Below are positions 21,552-31,184 of a stretch of 64,000 nucleotides of DNA, piece after piece. Source of the DNA: Kappaphycus alvarezii (lineage: Eukaryota; Rhodophyta; Florideophyceae; Gigartinales; Solieriaceae); NCBI GenBank assembly GCA_002205965.3, contig NADL03000054.1, forward strand, positions 1 to 64,000, given 5' to 3'. Each line of letters starts with the position of its first letter. Within the stretch, counting starts at the first letter, position 1. Under the pieces are notes generated by a model. It did not search any database. It had not been told where the DNA came from and saw only the letters and a program-made list of their open reading frames with translations. Both the position numbers and the translations under genes were made by a program.

Positions 21552-22522
21552 TTAATCATTTTCTGTTAGATGTAGAGAAAAGCGGCAAGTTTACCGGATT
21601 TTGTCATTGCGGCTTTCAATGGCAAAGAATGGAAAATGCCGGGATGCGAAGGTATATGCAAATGGATAACTATAGCGGGATTCTGGTTCGCAAGGTCTAC
21701 AAGACTTCACCTGCTGCTCTTGTGCTGAGATCCAATGACATTATTATGGCCATTGATTCCGTGACGATATCGAACAGCGGCACAGTTGCATTCCGGTCTA
21801 ACGAAAACATTTCCTTTCATCACATGATTACGGAGAAGTTTCCTGGGGACACAGTGAGATTTGCCATACTACGTGACGGGAGGCCAATGGAAGTGGAGTT
21901 TGAGCTCCGAGCGAGCTGTGAAAATCTATTGGTACCAGTACGTGAATCCAATCGTCATCTCGAGTATGTCACGATAGGTGGACTGGTCTTTGTCAAGCTC
22001 ACCGAACAGTATCTCTCAGCGGAATACGGCGACAAATGGGACTTGAAAGCCCCGGTGCGTCTACTAGAGCGTCTAATGTATGGAAGCAGAGAATGGAGAG
22101 ACGAGGAAATCATAGTGTTGTCTCAAGTTTTGCCAGCTGATATTAACATGGGGTATGAAATATTCATCAATAAGCGGCTGCATGAGCTGAACGGAGTCAT
22201 TCTCAGAAATCTTTCACATCTGTCTAACCTTATCTCAGAAAGCTCTGAAAAGTTCCTGCATTTTGGATTAGATGACGAAGTTGTAGTGATCGATCGATTC
22301 GAGGCTATGGAGGCGTCGTCTGCAATTCAAGAGACGTACTGTATTCCGGCTTGTGGCCACGTGCAGAAGGCGGTGAGATGCGGACATGTTATTCACGAAG
22401 AATGTGAAATCAACGGGACCAGCAGTGTGAGTGAGGGCTCTAATGGTCATGCGAAAACTTATCGTGCTTGGGCCGCTGGCATAACCTCGAGAAAAAATGA
22501 ACCTGTCACAGCGACTTGTTAA
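21552..22522 (+). CDS. PDZ-containing C-terminal part of the Deg9-like protease
   Basis: This frame is open from the end of the protease segment (VNHFLLDVEKSGKFTGFCHCG), well upstream of the first ATG at 21629. It is a continuation, not an independent gene. WQRMENAGMRRYMQM, SGILVRKVYKTSPAALVLRS, DIIMAIDSVTISNSGTVAF and FPGDTVRFAILRDGR form the PDZ domain. A second conserved part follows: YVTIGGLVFVKLTEQYLSAE, IIVLSQVLPADINMGYE and LHELNGVILRNLSHL, as in plant Deg9. The C-terminus (about 60 residues, Cys/His-containing, ending TATC) has no counterpart I recognise. A single-base deletion near 21549 would explain the break. It is convergent with the BCS1-like gene, about 1 kb apart. Confidence 0.75.
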
Positions 22523-23499
22523 GGACAAACTTGGGAGAAGTTTGCGTGTTGATATCAAACACCGGTTAATGGCAAAGGCGTTTCGTCTTCAAGAACTTCA
22601 GACAGCTCAAGCGAGCATTAGCCCAGTCGATCCTTTTCTCTCAACATTTTTTTGTGTAGCTTGCAGGCAAGCTGTTGTCTTTGCCTCGTGGTTCATCCAC
22701 AGTAACAAGGATACTTCCTCCTTTTCGCGGATCTTTGAGCTCTTTCCCTCTGTTGTGTGTGCTCTTCTGCCAAACACCCTTTGTTACCCAGCAGCTGCAC
22801 CTTCTGCCGGGATGGCTCAGCAGGGTGTCGTATAATACACTTTCTCCTATTGACCTTTCCAGTTGGCATGGCAGGATTCACTTTTCTTTACGCTAGCTGG
22901 GCACACGACGCGACAAAAGTAGTTCTATCTTGTGTAAATCACCCACTCCCGCATGTAGAGAAGGCAACACAATTTAGTTTATTGGTTTCTGAACTAAAGT
23001 ACATTGAATGATTGATTCGACAACATAGGAGCGCTGCGCATCACTCTACAAAAGGCAAGTGTTTCATCCCATCTCGAAATTCAAGTCGCGATGGACACTT
23101 GACACGAGGTTAGGCTTGCAAAAGGGTGCAGGTCACTATAGTGCGCCGCCAAAAAGGTGGGCGAGGCCTATAAGGATGCATCCACCAGGCCGCCACAATG
23201 GACAAGGCGTATTAGCTAACCTTGCCTACTAAAGAAACAAGTATGGTAAAATGAAGCTTTCTAACTCCTCAAAGTGTTCGAAACAATGTTCATTGAAACA
23301 CGCGGTGGGACATCTGACAACAAAGTATGTAGTTGGCTACGCATTATCGCATGGGCAATTGTAAAACTGCTCACACCTATTCGCGGATGAAAACGCATGA
23401 GCAGAACAGCCATTCCCTGATTGTGTTCCTCACCATCAGTCAGATTACAGCGTCATGCCACCCCCAACAGGATACCTCCCTAACTATACAGGGTTTCCC
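22523..23499. other. Convergent intergenic region
   Basis: 3' sides of the Deg9-like and BCS1-like genes. No ORF with motifs was found and no clear polyadenylation signal stands out. Confidence 0.4.
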
Positions 23500-25080
23500 T
23501 CAAATCACCAGTGCCGGTTGGAAAATGCTGTCAAAGAAATCCGGAATCGCCGACACGCAGTCCTCTGCAGAGTTCTCCCTCTGGTCTATAAAGAGCTGCT
23601 GAAGCGTCGCGATAGACCTGGCCTCCTCGCCTTCCTTTCTGGAAAACACGGCGTCAACAAATCCATGCAAGACATCCCGCGTAGCAGCAGGATAAAACGA
23701 GAGAAACAAATCCTTGAGCTGCTCTTGGGTCGGCTTTGCAAACAAAAAACGACGATCGACGCGTCCTCCTCGAATGAGTGCCTTATCTAAACGGTTGACA
23801 AAGTTGGTCGTCATAATCGTAATGACACCATCTGCGCTTATCAGGCCGTCTAAAGCGTTGAGTAACCCCGAGAACGTGAGTGAATTCGTCTGCTCACTCT
23901 TGCGGTCCTCATTGAACAGGGCATCGACGTCCTCGAGGACAATCAAAGCGTTTGCGGGAATCTGACTCAAGGCGTCGCCCAACACTTGATTACTAAAACT
24001 TGCCGTGGTCATGCTGAGAAAGCAGCAGTTCAGGCGAAACATGGAACCAATGGCCCTGATTGTGGACGTTTTCCCAGTGCCTGGTGGCCCATAAAATAGG
24101 TAAGACCTGCGATGAGGCAGGCCGTGAGCAATGTACCACTTTTTGGTCTCCGGTTTGATAAAGTTTCGTACATCGTCCAAAACGCTGTCCAACTGCCCCT
24201 TGGGCAGTATCACAGAAGCGGCGGGACGCGCACGCTTCATACCCTCCGACTGCCACCAACCGCCACCGCAGTTGTCAGTTTTAAATCGGTATAGCGCAAA
24301 CTTGCTGCCGTCTCCCTCCACGTAATCCTTATCAGAGCGCCACTTGAGAACTTCGTTTGCAAAACGACGTAAAACGGCCGCGCCATGGATGGTTATCATG
24401 CGCAACTCGCGACATGTGATCAGCCCACCCATTTCAACAGACTTGGGCTCTCCGACAGAGTAATGAATGATATGAATGACGTGAGATGTTTTCGAGTCTA
24501 CAGCCGGTGCTTTGATGGACTCTTTTTCCGCGGGCTTGGCAAGGTCGGTTGCATTTGCAGAAACGTCATTGACAACCTTTGTCGGTTCTTTCAACTTCTT
24601 GCTCTTCTTCTTGCTGTCACGCTGTTTGACAAAAGCCTCTGCCGTGAGGTGCGGAGGCGGGGGCCAGATGACAGTTGTTTGACCTAGGGCGAGCTTGAAC
24701 TTGGGTTCGGGAACACGACGTCTCCTCAATCCTTGACCACTCTGAAGAATTGTATCGTCCCTAGAGCGGGAAAACCGAGCATCTCCCTCATCGCCACTGT
24801 CTTCATCATCAGCGTCAGAATCATCGCGACGATCCTCAAAAGAATCGACGTAAAGAGGGTGAACGGTATCTTTGTCGGGGGGATCGCAGAGGCCTGCGTA
24901 TTCCAAGATTGCGTTGTAGAGCGAGTTTGTGTTGTGCAGAACGGTGAGAGAGGCAAGGGAGGACACGGAGACGTTGTGCTTGGCTGCGATGCGTTCCAGA
25001 ACGTCATCGGGAGTGTGGGAGAATGTGCCTTGGATGGTTGGGGCGCGATTCCCCGGTATATTGGGCACGGGGACGTGCAT
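23500..25080 (-). CDS. BCS1-like AAA ATPase
   Basis: Intact, intronless 526-codon gene. AAA module: Walker A GPPGTGKTS at residues 331-339, Walker B ALIVLEDVDALF at 378-389, sensor-1 Asn in MTTNFVNRLD at 423-432, arginine-finger region RGGRVDRR at 437-444. The block before it (about 200-330: HVIHIIHYSVG, FALYRFKTDNCGGGWW, PKGQLDSVLDDVRNFI, WYIAHGLPHRRSYLFYG) is typical of BCS1-type proteins. Mitochondrial BCS1 moves the folded Rieske protein across the inner membrane. Here the N-terminus shows no transmembrane helix. It has a helical segment (residues 22-62) and a very acidic stretch (DDSDADDEDSGDEGD, 86-100), so a soluble relative with another task is at least as likely. Start chosen at the first ATG of the open frame. 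Confidence 0.9.
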   Translation of the reverse strand: MHVPVPNIPGNRAPTIQGTFSHTPDDVLERIAAKHNVSVSSLASLTVLHNTNSLYNAILEYAGLCDPPDKDTVHPLYVDSFEDRRDDSDADDEDSGDEGDARFSRSRDDTILQSGQGLRRRRVPEPKFKLALGQTTVIWPPPPHLTAEAFVKQRDSKKKSKKLKEPTKVVNDVSANATDLAKPAEKESIKAPAVDSKTSHVIHIIHYSVGEPKSVEMGGLITCRELRMITIHGAAVLRRFANEVLKWRSDKDYVEGDGSKFALYRFKTDNCGGGWWQSEGMKRARPAASVILPKGQLDSVLDDVRNFIKPETKKWYIAHGLPHRRSYLFYGPPGTGKTSTIRAIGSMFRLNCCFLSMTTASFSNQVLGDALSQIPANALIVLEDVDALFNEDRKSEQTNSLTFSGLLNALDGLISADGVITIMTTNFVNRLDKALIRGGRVDRRFLFAKPTQEQLKDLFLSFYPAATRDVLHGFVDAVFSRKEGEEARSIATLQQLFIDQRENSAEDCVSAIPDFFDSIFQPALVI

Positions 25081-25500
25081 GTTGGATGAGGGAGAGGAGG
25101 GTTTGTTGGAGGGGGAGAGGGATGTGGATTGTGACCGGCGGAGATGAACGGGTGGAAGAGGAAAAGTTCGCGGCGGTTACTTGGATGTAGTTGCATTGAC
25201 GATCAGATCTAAAAGTAGAGCCATTCCGAATGAATGACAAGACCCTCCAGGCATCACCAGTACAGAGTGTACAGTGTACTGTAGAAGAAAGTACAGAAAA
25301 GAACAGTACAGTACAATACCGCACCGTACTGTACTGTACAGGGCAGATATACGCCGCAATGCAGCTGCTTACCCTACCATGCGTTGCTGGCTCAACCGGT
25401 AACCTTGCATTACTGTACTGTACACTATGGTGACTGCCAACGCTGGCGCGGCAAGGCATTGGTGAAACCATAATTTACTGTACAGTTTTGTATTGTACGT
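25081..25500 (-). promoter_or_regulatory. Upstream region of BCS1-like gene, packed with GTACAGTAC motifs
   Basis: Immediately 5' of the BCS1-like gene. It carries at least seven copies of TACTGTA/TACAGTA between 25257 and 25484, some overlapping, including the perfect hairpin at 25304-25336. The motif recurs elsewhere in the window, so it may be a dispersed repeat rather than a gene-specific promoter element. No TATA box is obvious. Confidence 0.35.
25304..25336. repeat. 11-bp perfect hairpin of the GTACAGTAC motif
   Basis: CAGTACAGTAC (25304-25314) and GTACTGTACTG (25326-25336) are perfect reverse complements around an 11-base loop. Further copies flank it on both sides. Confidence 0.75.
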
Positions 25501-26980
25501 GTATCCTAAACAGCGAGCCATTCGAATCATATTCAACAAGGATCATGCAGATCTGATCGAAAGCTGGCACAACCTGCACTTGACCTCACTCGAGCCATAC
25601 AATAAGACCTCTTGTATCGCACATCCCATGCTGCCATGCTGCTCTATGCACAAAGGCTGCGCCAATCACAGCTGCACCCGCAGCGCAAAGCACGTGCATT
25701 AACATGCCATAACCACCGCGCTTTGAACTTCCCAAATGACCTCTGTATGCCCAGCAGTTCCGAACTGGCTGCAACGTGTCGCTCTCGAATCCCGTCGTGC
25801 ACCATCCGCCGAAACAGACCGTTTCATCAACATTTCCTCCGCAACGCTGCAAGTGCACTGGACTTGGTTTTGAGAAAATACATGCCGTGGCTGCCTGTAT
25901 TGCTTGCTGGGCTTGCAGCTTGGGGCGGCATAGAAACATAGGCGAAGTTCGGTTGAAACTGTAAGCTTCAACCGTTACAATAGATAATATCATGGCATTT
26001 GTAGGACAGGTCGTGCATACCTCCAGAAAATTCCTTGCTGCTCAGATGAATACTTACCTTACTAATTTTAGATGCAGCCTAGCGTATTGGGCGGTGTACC
26101 GTAGTTGTACTGTAAATGCAGAGTTTACTGTAAACTTTTAGCTGTACAGTACACTTTTACAGAAGGTGTACATAAGTGCTGTCCTTGATCTACTGTAAGT
26201 GCAGGTGCGAGTGACTATTAATGCTGCAGCGAGAGTGAGGCTTTGTAGACTACATCTGTATTAATTATTGGAAAAAATTGCCAGTCGTGAGATCGTGAAC
26301 CCAGAACATTTTGTCCACCCTGTTCAATCCTACGATTGTTTCTACGACTTGAATTAATCCAGCACATGCAAGAACATGCCATGTGCCAATTGAATTCGAG
26401 ACGAACAGAATGCACAGTAACAATTAGTGCGGATGAAACGAGGCCCGATTTGCGCCACCCACACGCAGATTGAATTGAACAATTCGGTGAGAGCGGTACA
26501 GTACACGTGATGGTGCAAGTACCGACAGTCTGCTGGACAGTCATGTGTAAAAAAGCCAGCCGGAGCTGTTGGGAGATGCAAGGCGCGGTTTGCACCACGG
26601 CCATGTGATGCAGAGATAATTCCTATACAACAGAGTGAACGGCTACTGTATCAAAGGCTTGCGGTGCGCAGCGGAAAGTTCATTGCATTGCATGATTCTG
26701 GACTGAAACCTGCACCTTTCATTCACCGAAGCGAATTTGAGCCCAGAGGGTTAATGGGCAGCTGTACTGGCAAAACTCCGCGCACTGCTACTGCCAGACA
26801 AATTTCTAAACCCAGGCGGGATTCCAATTATCTAGTTCCTGGTCAATCTTGAGCAAAAACTAGTGTCTTAGGAAAGTCCACTCAACTGAGTACAGTACGT
26901 ATAGGAAGAATTAATTAGGTTCTGGGACACTAGGGGTCATTTACTGTAGCAGAGAGAATCGTTTACGGTAATTGGCTTCT
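25501..26980. other. Intergenic region with scattered TGTACAGTA motifs
   Basis: No credible gene; frames of 128 and 135 codons on - lack motifs and are Cys/Trp-rich in a chance-like way. Motif copies lie at 26143-26153 (TGTACAGTACA), 26495-26505 and about 26891-26902, with half-sites around 26107-26132. Confidence 0.45.
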
Positions 26981-26985
26981 GATTC
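26981..26985. repeat. Target site duplication, left (GATTC)
   Basis: GATTC directly precedes the left LTR and is repeated directly after the right LTR at 32661-32665. Five bases is the usual size for Copia integrases. Confidence 0.95.
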
Positions 26986-27353
26986 TGTCGAACAATGTGT
27001 CTGAGTTGTTCGGTAGTCTCTCGTCACCGGACAAGAGGAGCTCGCAGGAGCCAAATACAGTGTTCAGTAACAGAACAAGTTTATTGTGATGGTGTCTTCA
27101 TTGTCCCCCTCTCCTGTCTTCGAATTACCCAATTGTCTCATCCTTTTGTTCCTACCTCTCCCTGCCGACACTGAGTTGCAATGCCTGAAACATTGCATTT
27201 GTCCAGTAGTACCTCGACCTTTTGGCATCCTCACGACCTTAAGTAAAGGTCGTGGGCAATGCTTACCAATCGGGATTCGATTAGGTACAACACGTTGATT
27301 CAGATACTGTGCTGACATCCAGAGAAGCCATATTACAGATCCAAATATCGACA
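26986..27353 (-). repeat. 3' LTR of young Copia element
   Basis: 368 bp, starting TGTCGA and ending TCGACA. It differs from the other LTR at about 5 positions, so roughly 98.6 percent identical. CTCCCCA follows it inside the element (27354-27360): on the element's coding strand this is a purine tract, TGGGGAG, placed where the polypurine tract belongs. Confidence 0.95.
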
Positions 27354-27386
27354 CTCCCCATTCTGGAACGGCAAGAAGTCGTGGGA

Positions 27387-27836
27387 CTACTTCCTTTGTA
27401 CGGTGGCACCGTCTGTCCGAACAACCCACTGAAGAACGTCGAGGTTCAGTCTACCCTCATTCAACAATTGAATCATTGCACCACACTTTCCGCGCTTTGT
27501 TAGCGCATCAGCAGGGTTGTCCGTACTCTTCACCCATCCTATATCAGATATTTCGCCACTGCCGTACGCCTCTCGCGCAGCTACCAGATCAATCATGAGC
27601 CTGCGTTCTGTCGTAGACGAGTTCTTGATGATCACCTTGAATAGGCTATCGGAATCCGTGTACAGGTGCAGTGGGATGTTCATTCCCATCATCTTCTGCA
27701 TATCGTGGCGAGTACTGAACGCCCAATCAAAACCGTCTGCGAACGCATAGGCATTCCCCTCCCAGAACGGAGCGAACAATTCTCTTAGACTTGTAGCTTG
27801 CAAAGTGGATGATGTTCGCCCGTCCAGTGTCGTCAC
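27387..27836 (-). CDS. Copia 1 RNase H C-terminal part
   Basis: 149 codons ending 34 bp before the 3' LTR. NAYAFADGFDWAFSTRHDMQ, LYTDSDSLFKVIIKNSSTTE, RLMIDLVAAREAYGSGEI, DNPADALTKRG and LDVLQWVVR are the usual end of a Copia polyprotein. The frame is one base off from the preceding RT/RNase H frame; the break lies in GGGAGGGGAATGCC near 27765. Confidence 0.85.
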   Translation of the reverse strand: MTTLDGRTSSTLQATSLRELFAPFWEGNAYAFADGFDWAFSTRHDMQKMMGMNIPLHLYTDSDSLFKVIIKNSSTTERRLMIDLVAAREAYGSGEISDIGWVKSTDNPADALTKRGKCGAMIQLLNEGRLNLDVLQWVVRTDGATVQRK

Positions 27837-28404
27837 AAAGTAGAACTATAAACCCAAGTTGGGAATGTAGTGAGGGAGTATTTGCAAATGAAGAGTCGGA
27901 AAACACTTTGATACAAAGAGAATCTTTGTTCAATTTCTGCTGCAAGATACCCCGACGCGGTGTCTTAAGTACATAAGCGATTACGGCGTTCAAATCCTTA
28001 ACGTCTTTCTGGTACCAATTCTGTTCCGTGACCTGTGTGGAGAGGTTTACATCCGCAAAAATATCTGGCCGGGTACTGGTGAGCCATGCGAGAGCTTGTC
28101 GGCGAGATCTAAACTCCTCGAACGTGCAATCCGAGGGAAGCAGCTCCATTCTTGCGTCATAACGCTCTTGGTGTAGCAGGTAACCGTCGTTCAACTTTGT
28201 AACCTGGAGGCCAGCGAATGTAAAAGAATCGAATTCTCGCGGTTTAGTGTCGAGAGTGCGGTCCGTGATCGTATAATTTTGCTCAAAATGTGCTGTCCCA
28301 GCGCTGATTGTGTCGTCCACATATGTCCCCACGATCCCTTCGAGTCCCCCCTGGGCAGTTTTGTAGAAAAGGGACAAATCTCCAGCAGTCAACATCATGC
28401 CCAC
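27727..28404 (-). CDS. Copia 1 reverse transcriptase C-terminus and RNase H N-terminus
   Basis: 225 codons. The RT catalytic pair is in IVGTYVDDTISAG. QALAWLTSTRPDIFADVN marks the RT-RNase H connection and IKVFSDSSFANTPSLHSQLG the first RNase H Asp. It continues the RT of the 28445-30067 frame after a one-base shift at an A6 run (T6 on +, 28473-28478). Confidence 0.85.
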   Translation of the reverse strand: MGMMLTAGDLSLFYKTAQGGLEGIVGTYVDDTISAGTAHFEQNYTITDRTLDTKPREFDSFTFAGLQVTKLNDGYLLHQERYDARMELLPSDCTFEEFRSRRQALAWLTSTRPDIFADVNLSTQVTEQNWYQKDVKDLNAVIAYVLKTPRRGILQQKLNKDSLCIKVFSDSSFANTPSLHSQLGFIVLLCDDTGRANIIHFASYKSKRIVRSVLGGECLCVRRRF

Positions 28405-28444
28405 GTCATGAGTGAGATGCTTGAAGAAAGTCTCATGCCAATAA

Positions 28445-30067
28445 TCACCACTTTCGGAAAGACCGTAAAGGGTTTTTTAGACGGAGCAGCTGGTTAGGCT
28501 GGAGACGAAAATCTCTCGTAGGACGTAGATATACATCGCGCATTAGTTGATGTGCGGACTGTAGGTACGCTTGAGAAATATCTTGCGACCAGAGAAGCAT
28601 GGAGTATGTAGCAGCGAGAGCGATAAGTAGACGTATAGAACCCTTTCGCAGAGTAGTACTGCTGTGAATTAGGAGGTCTTTGTGAGCGTCCGTGTGACCC
28701 TGAACGACAAAGCGAGCCTTATATAGCTCATCGGCAGTACCAACATTCTTGATGGTGAACAAGAACCGTCCTCCCATAACGTTAGGTGGTCCACCATCAT
28801 TGGGAATGTCGTCGCGCATCACAACATCGAAAAATTCACGCTCTGCGAAGCCTGTAATTCCCTTTTGGATAGCGGCAAGCATTTTAGGATGACGCACACG
28901 AGGGTCTCCAGATTTGAGAATTTCGGTGAGCAGGGCTTCCGGGGGAGTTTGGGAGCGAAATTGATCAAAAGCAGCTATCATATTCTGAAGTTCACGCTCA
29001 CCGACGAGGTTCGGATTAGGTAATACCTGCGATATATTGAATGTCTTTGGCTCTCTATTGTAATCGACCGTAACCTGTTTCCCTGCGACACGAAGAACGT
29101 TAAAAGGGCCGATCCAAGAACTTGCATGGCGAACGGAGGATTTGCCTTCTCTGTAGACATGTACAGAATCATCTGGGGAGATTAGGAAGTGAGTGGAAGG
29201 TGGCAGCTTTGAGCGAAGGGCTTCCTGTACCCGAAGTCTTGCGGATATCGATGCCATCTCTTTGCGGGCTGTCTGAAGCGCAGCCATACGGTCGCGTTGC
29301 GCAGGGACATCCATGTGCACTGCTGGAAAAGAAGGTAGCGAACCGAAGACTAATAGAGATGGGACAACTACATCTGGGCCAGCTGTGTCATTGATGGCTT
29401 TCACAGCCAGACGTAAGGCGATTTCCGGATCAACCCTGGGGTGGTCTGTCATGACCTTGTCAAACACGTGACGTAGAGGCTCGTGGTATCTCTCACCAAC
29501 CCGAATGGAGTTGTGACTCTCTACGCCGGACAGTTGGACCTCAATACCTTGGAGGGACGTAACACCCTGCCAGAACTTTGAAGTAAAGACCTTACCGCGG
29601 TCGGCACGAATTCTGTTTGGATACCCAATGTAAACACTAGCCCAACCATCGACAAACGCGTCCCAGACATCGCGAGCAGATTCACCTTTGAGAATGACTG
29701 CGTTTTGGAACCGCGTCTGTGTGTCAACGATATGAAGGAGAGGCTGTCCACGTAACCACATGAGATCAATAGCGACTTCATGGTTGAACTTCACTTCATC
29801 CGCTGGTATTGAGAAACGAAATATGTATGGCTTGGAGCGGTGGGTATTGCAGTTGCGGCATGCTGCAGCGATCTCCTCTAACATACATCTAGTGTCAGCA
29901 TTCACTTCGTCCGGTCGGGCACGTTTCAAAAAGTTGTACAATTTCTGTATGCTAGGGTGGAAGAAGTGGAGGTGGAGCTTTTGGAGCTCAGACTTAAAAA
30001 ACCGATAGACTGCGGACCCCAACAGACAAACATATGATTGTACTTCCGTTGTATTGGCAGTTTCCAA
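28445..30067 (-). CDS. Copia 1 integrase and start of reverse transcriptase
   Basis: 540 codons. Integrase zinc finger: His32-x4-His37 (HLHFFH) and Cys70-x2-Cys73 (CRNC). Catalytic core: Asp101 (AIDLMWLRG), Asp156 (IRADRGKVF) and Glu192 (VGERYHEPLR), an exact D,D35E spacing. The C-terminal integrase part includes DSVHVYREGKSSVRHASSWI, SH3-like. RT begins near residue 390 (FFDVVMRDDIPNDGGPPNVM) and its first Asp is in LLWSQDISQAYLQS. The frame ends by frameshift at an A6 run. Confidence 0.9.
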   Translation of the reverse strand: METANTTEVQSYVCLLGSAVYRFFKSELQKLHLHFFHPSIQKLYNFLKRARPDEVNADTRCMLEEIAAACRNCNTHRSKPYIFRFSIPADEVKFNHEVAIDLMWLRGQPLLHIVDTQTRFQNAVILKGESARDVWDAFVDGWASVYIGYPNRIRADRGKVFTSKFWQGVTSLQGIEVQLSGVESHNSIRVGERYHEPLRHVFDKVMTDHPRVDPEIALRLAVKAINDTAGPDVVVPSLLVFGSLPSFPAVHMDVPAQRDRMAALQTARKEMASISARLRVQEALRSKLPPSTHFLISPDDSVHVYREGKSSVRHASSWIGPFNVLRVAGKQVTVDYNREPKTFNISQVLPNPNLVGERELQNMIAAFDQFRSQTPPEALLTEILKSGDPRVRHPKMLAAIQKGITGFAEREFFDVVMRDDIPNDGGPPNVMGGRFLFTIKNVGTADELYKARFVVQGHTDAHKDLLIHSSTTLRKGSIRLLIALAATYSMLLWSQDISQAYLQSAHQLMRDVYLRPTRDFRLQPNQLLRLKNPLRSFRKW

Positions 30068-30618
30068 CTAGAACGACGACAATCAAGGACATTTAGGACA
30101 TTGTCGGCCACCAAAGACTCTTTGTCCATAATATCCAAGCCCAGTAATAGCGGTATGTCGGCAGAGACGACATCAATTGACAGTAGAATAAAAGTTCCTT
30201 GTGGAGTAGGAAGCCGTATATCTATTTTTCCCAGGCTATCGGACGACCCGTTTCCGAATATGAACGTAACATCAGATGGTCGTAGACGGAATTCTTGACA
30301 GAACGTGCGGCAGTACGCCAGGGCCTATCGTTTCCCGATGACTGAACGGGTAGCACCACCGTCTAGACAAGCGCCTTCAAAGCGTTTAGTGCTGTAGCGA
30401 TCACCCCGCTGAGGAGTTGGAGAGTTCAGGACGATAGCAAATCTTCTTTTGCGAGGGCGGTAGCGTCTTGCAGGGCGAGGTAGAGACTGTCTAGGAGATT
30501 CACTTTCGTGCACGACATTAGTTGCCTCTGTGAAGCATACGGACTCATGAGGAGTCTTATCAGATGGTTTGGGAGGCCTTTTGGGCGGGACTCCTCGGCC
30601 ATGTAAGTCCCGACTCAA
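30068..30618 (-). pseudogene. Copia 1 protease (retropepsin), in-frame stop
   Basis: The active-site motif CLDGGATRSVIGKR (Asp-x-Gly-Ala type) lies at about 30325-30366. It is cut by an in-frame TAG right after KR. The same frame then continues LAYCRTFCQEFRLRPSDVTF, LGKIDIRLPTPQG and DIPLLLGLDIMDKE, which is the second half of the protease. The leader (GVPPKRPPKPSDK) is basic and proline-rich. Confidence 0.8.
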
Positions 30619-31184
30619 AAAGCCGAGTCAGATTCGGATAGACTCAGTGCGTTATCCTCGGCGGAATTAGATACAGCATCGAGCAACCCAATAGTGGGGC
30701 GGAGTGTATCAGCAAAATGAACACGCCTAACACGGGAGGTGGTAGATGGGGCTTCTGTGTCGGTGTCAGAGCCTTCCGATGAACTCTCCTCACTGGAGCT
30801 GTCGCCAGCAACGGTGTCAAAAGAAATTGTGCCCTCCTGTCCAGCCTTAACAAGGATCTGCGCGACATCGTAAAACGCCTCAGTAAAATTTACTCGTGAC
30901 TTTCTGTCGGCACGGAATTTGGCCAAGTTTTTAGCAAGCGCTCCAAATTGATTGGATCGGGACATGATTTGACTCGACATCCCCTCCTTCTCACAGTTAG
31001 AGCACTTAGGCTTCAAACAAGTGGAAGTGGACTGCTTTTCTGAGGTGAGACAGCGACCAAATGTGCTAGGGCCTGCATAGTTGATCCTCAAACGAGATGT
31101 ACGGAAGCCACTAAAGCCACCCTTTAGGGCACTCAGTGCGGTTGGCCGAGGAAAACGAGTTCCATTTGGTTTGGAATTTTTCAA
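30615..31184 (-). CDS. Copia 1 gag, C-terminal part
   Basis: Has a Cys-containing patch, CLKPKCSNCEKEG, a reduced nucleocapsid knuckle. A basic segment follows (KFRADRKSRVNF), then an acidic Ser/Glu tail (SSSEESSSEGSDTDTEA). It ends DSAF and TGA at a T5 run, exactly where the -1 frame leads into the protease leader. This may be a gag-pol frameshift site or simply an indel. Confidence 0.7.
   Translation of the reverse strand: MKNSKPNGTRFPRPTALSALKGGFSGFRTSRLRINYAGPSTFGRCLTSEKQSTSTCLKPKCSNCEKEGMSSQIMSRSNQFGALAKNLAKFRADRKSRVNFTEAFYDVAQILVKAGQEGTISFDTVAGDSSSEESSSEGSDTDTEAPSTTSRVRRVHFADTLRPTIGLLDAVSNSAEDNALSLSESDSAF

Noticed and set aside
25586..25993. 135-codon ORF on the minus strand, and a 128-codon one at 26218-26604
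   Set aside because: Composition is Cys/Trp/His-rich with competing frames on both strands and no recognisable domain.
27064..27429. 121-codon ORF, and its twin at 32371-32712
   Set aside because: Both lie in the two LTRs of Copia 1 and are duplicated because the LTRs are; not genes.
28465..28485. A AAA AAC as a -1 programmed frameshift site in Copia 1 RT
   Set aside because: The heptamer is in the right register, but the downstream RT needs a +1 (or -2) change, not -1. A lost A in the run explains it better.
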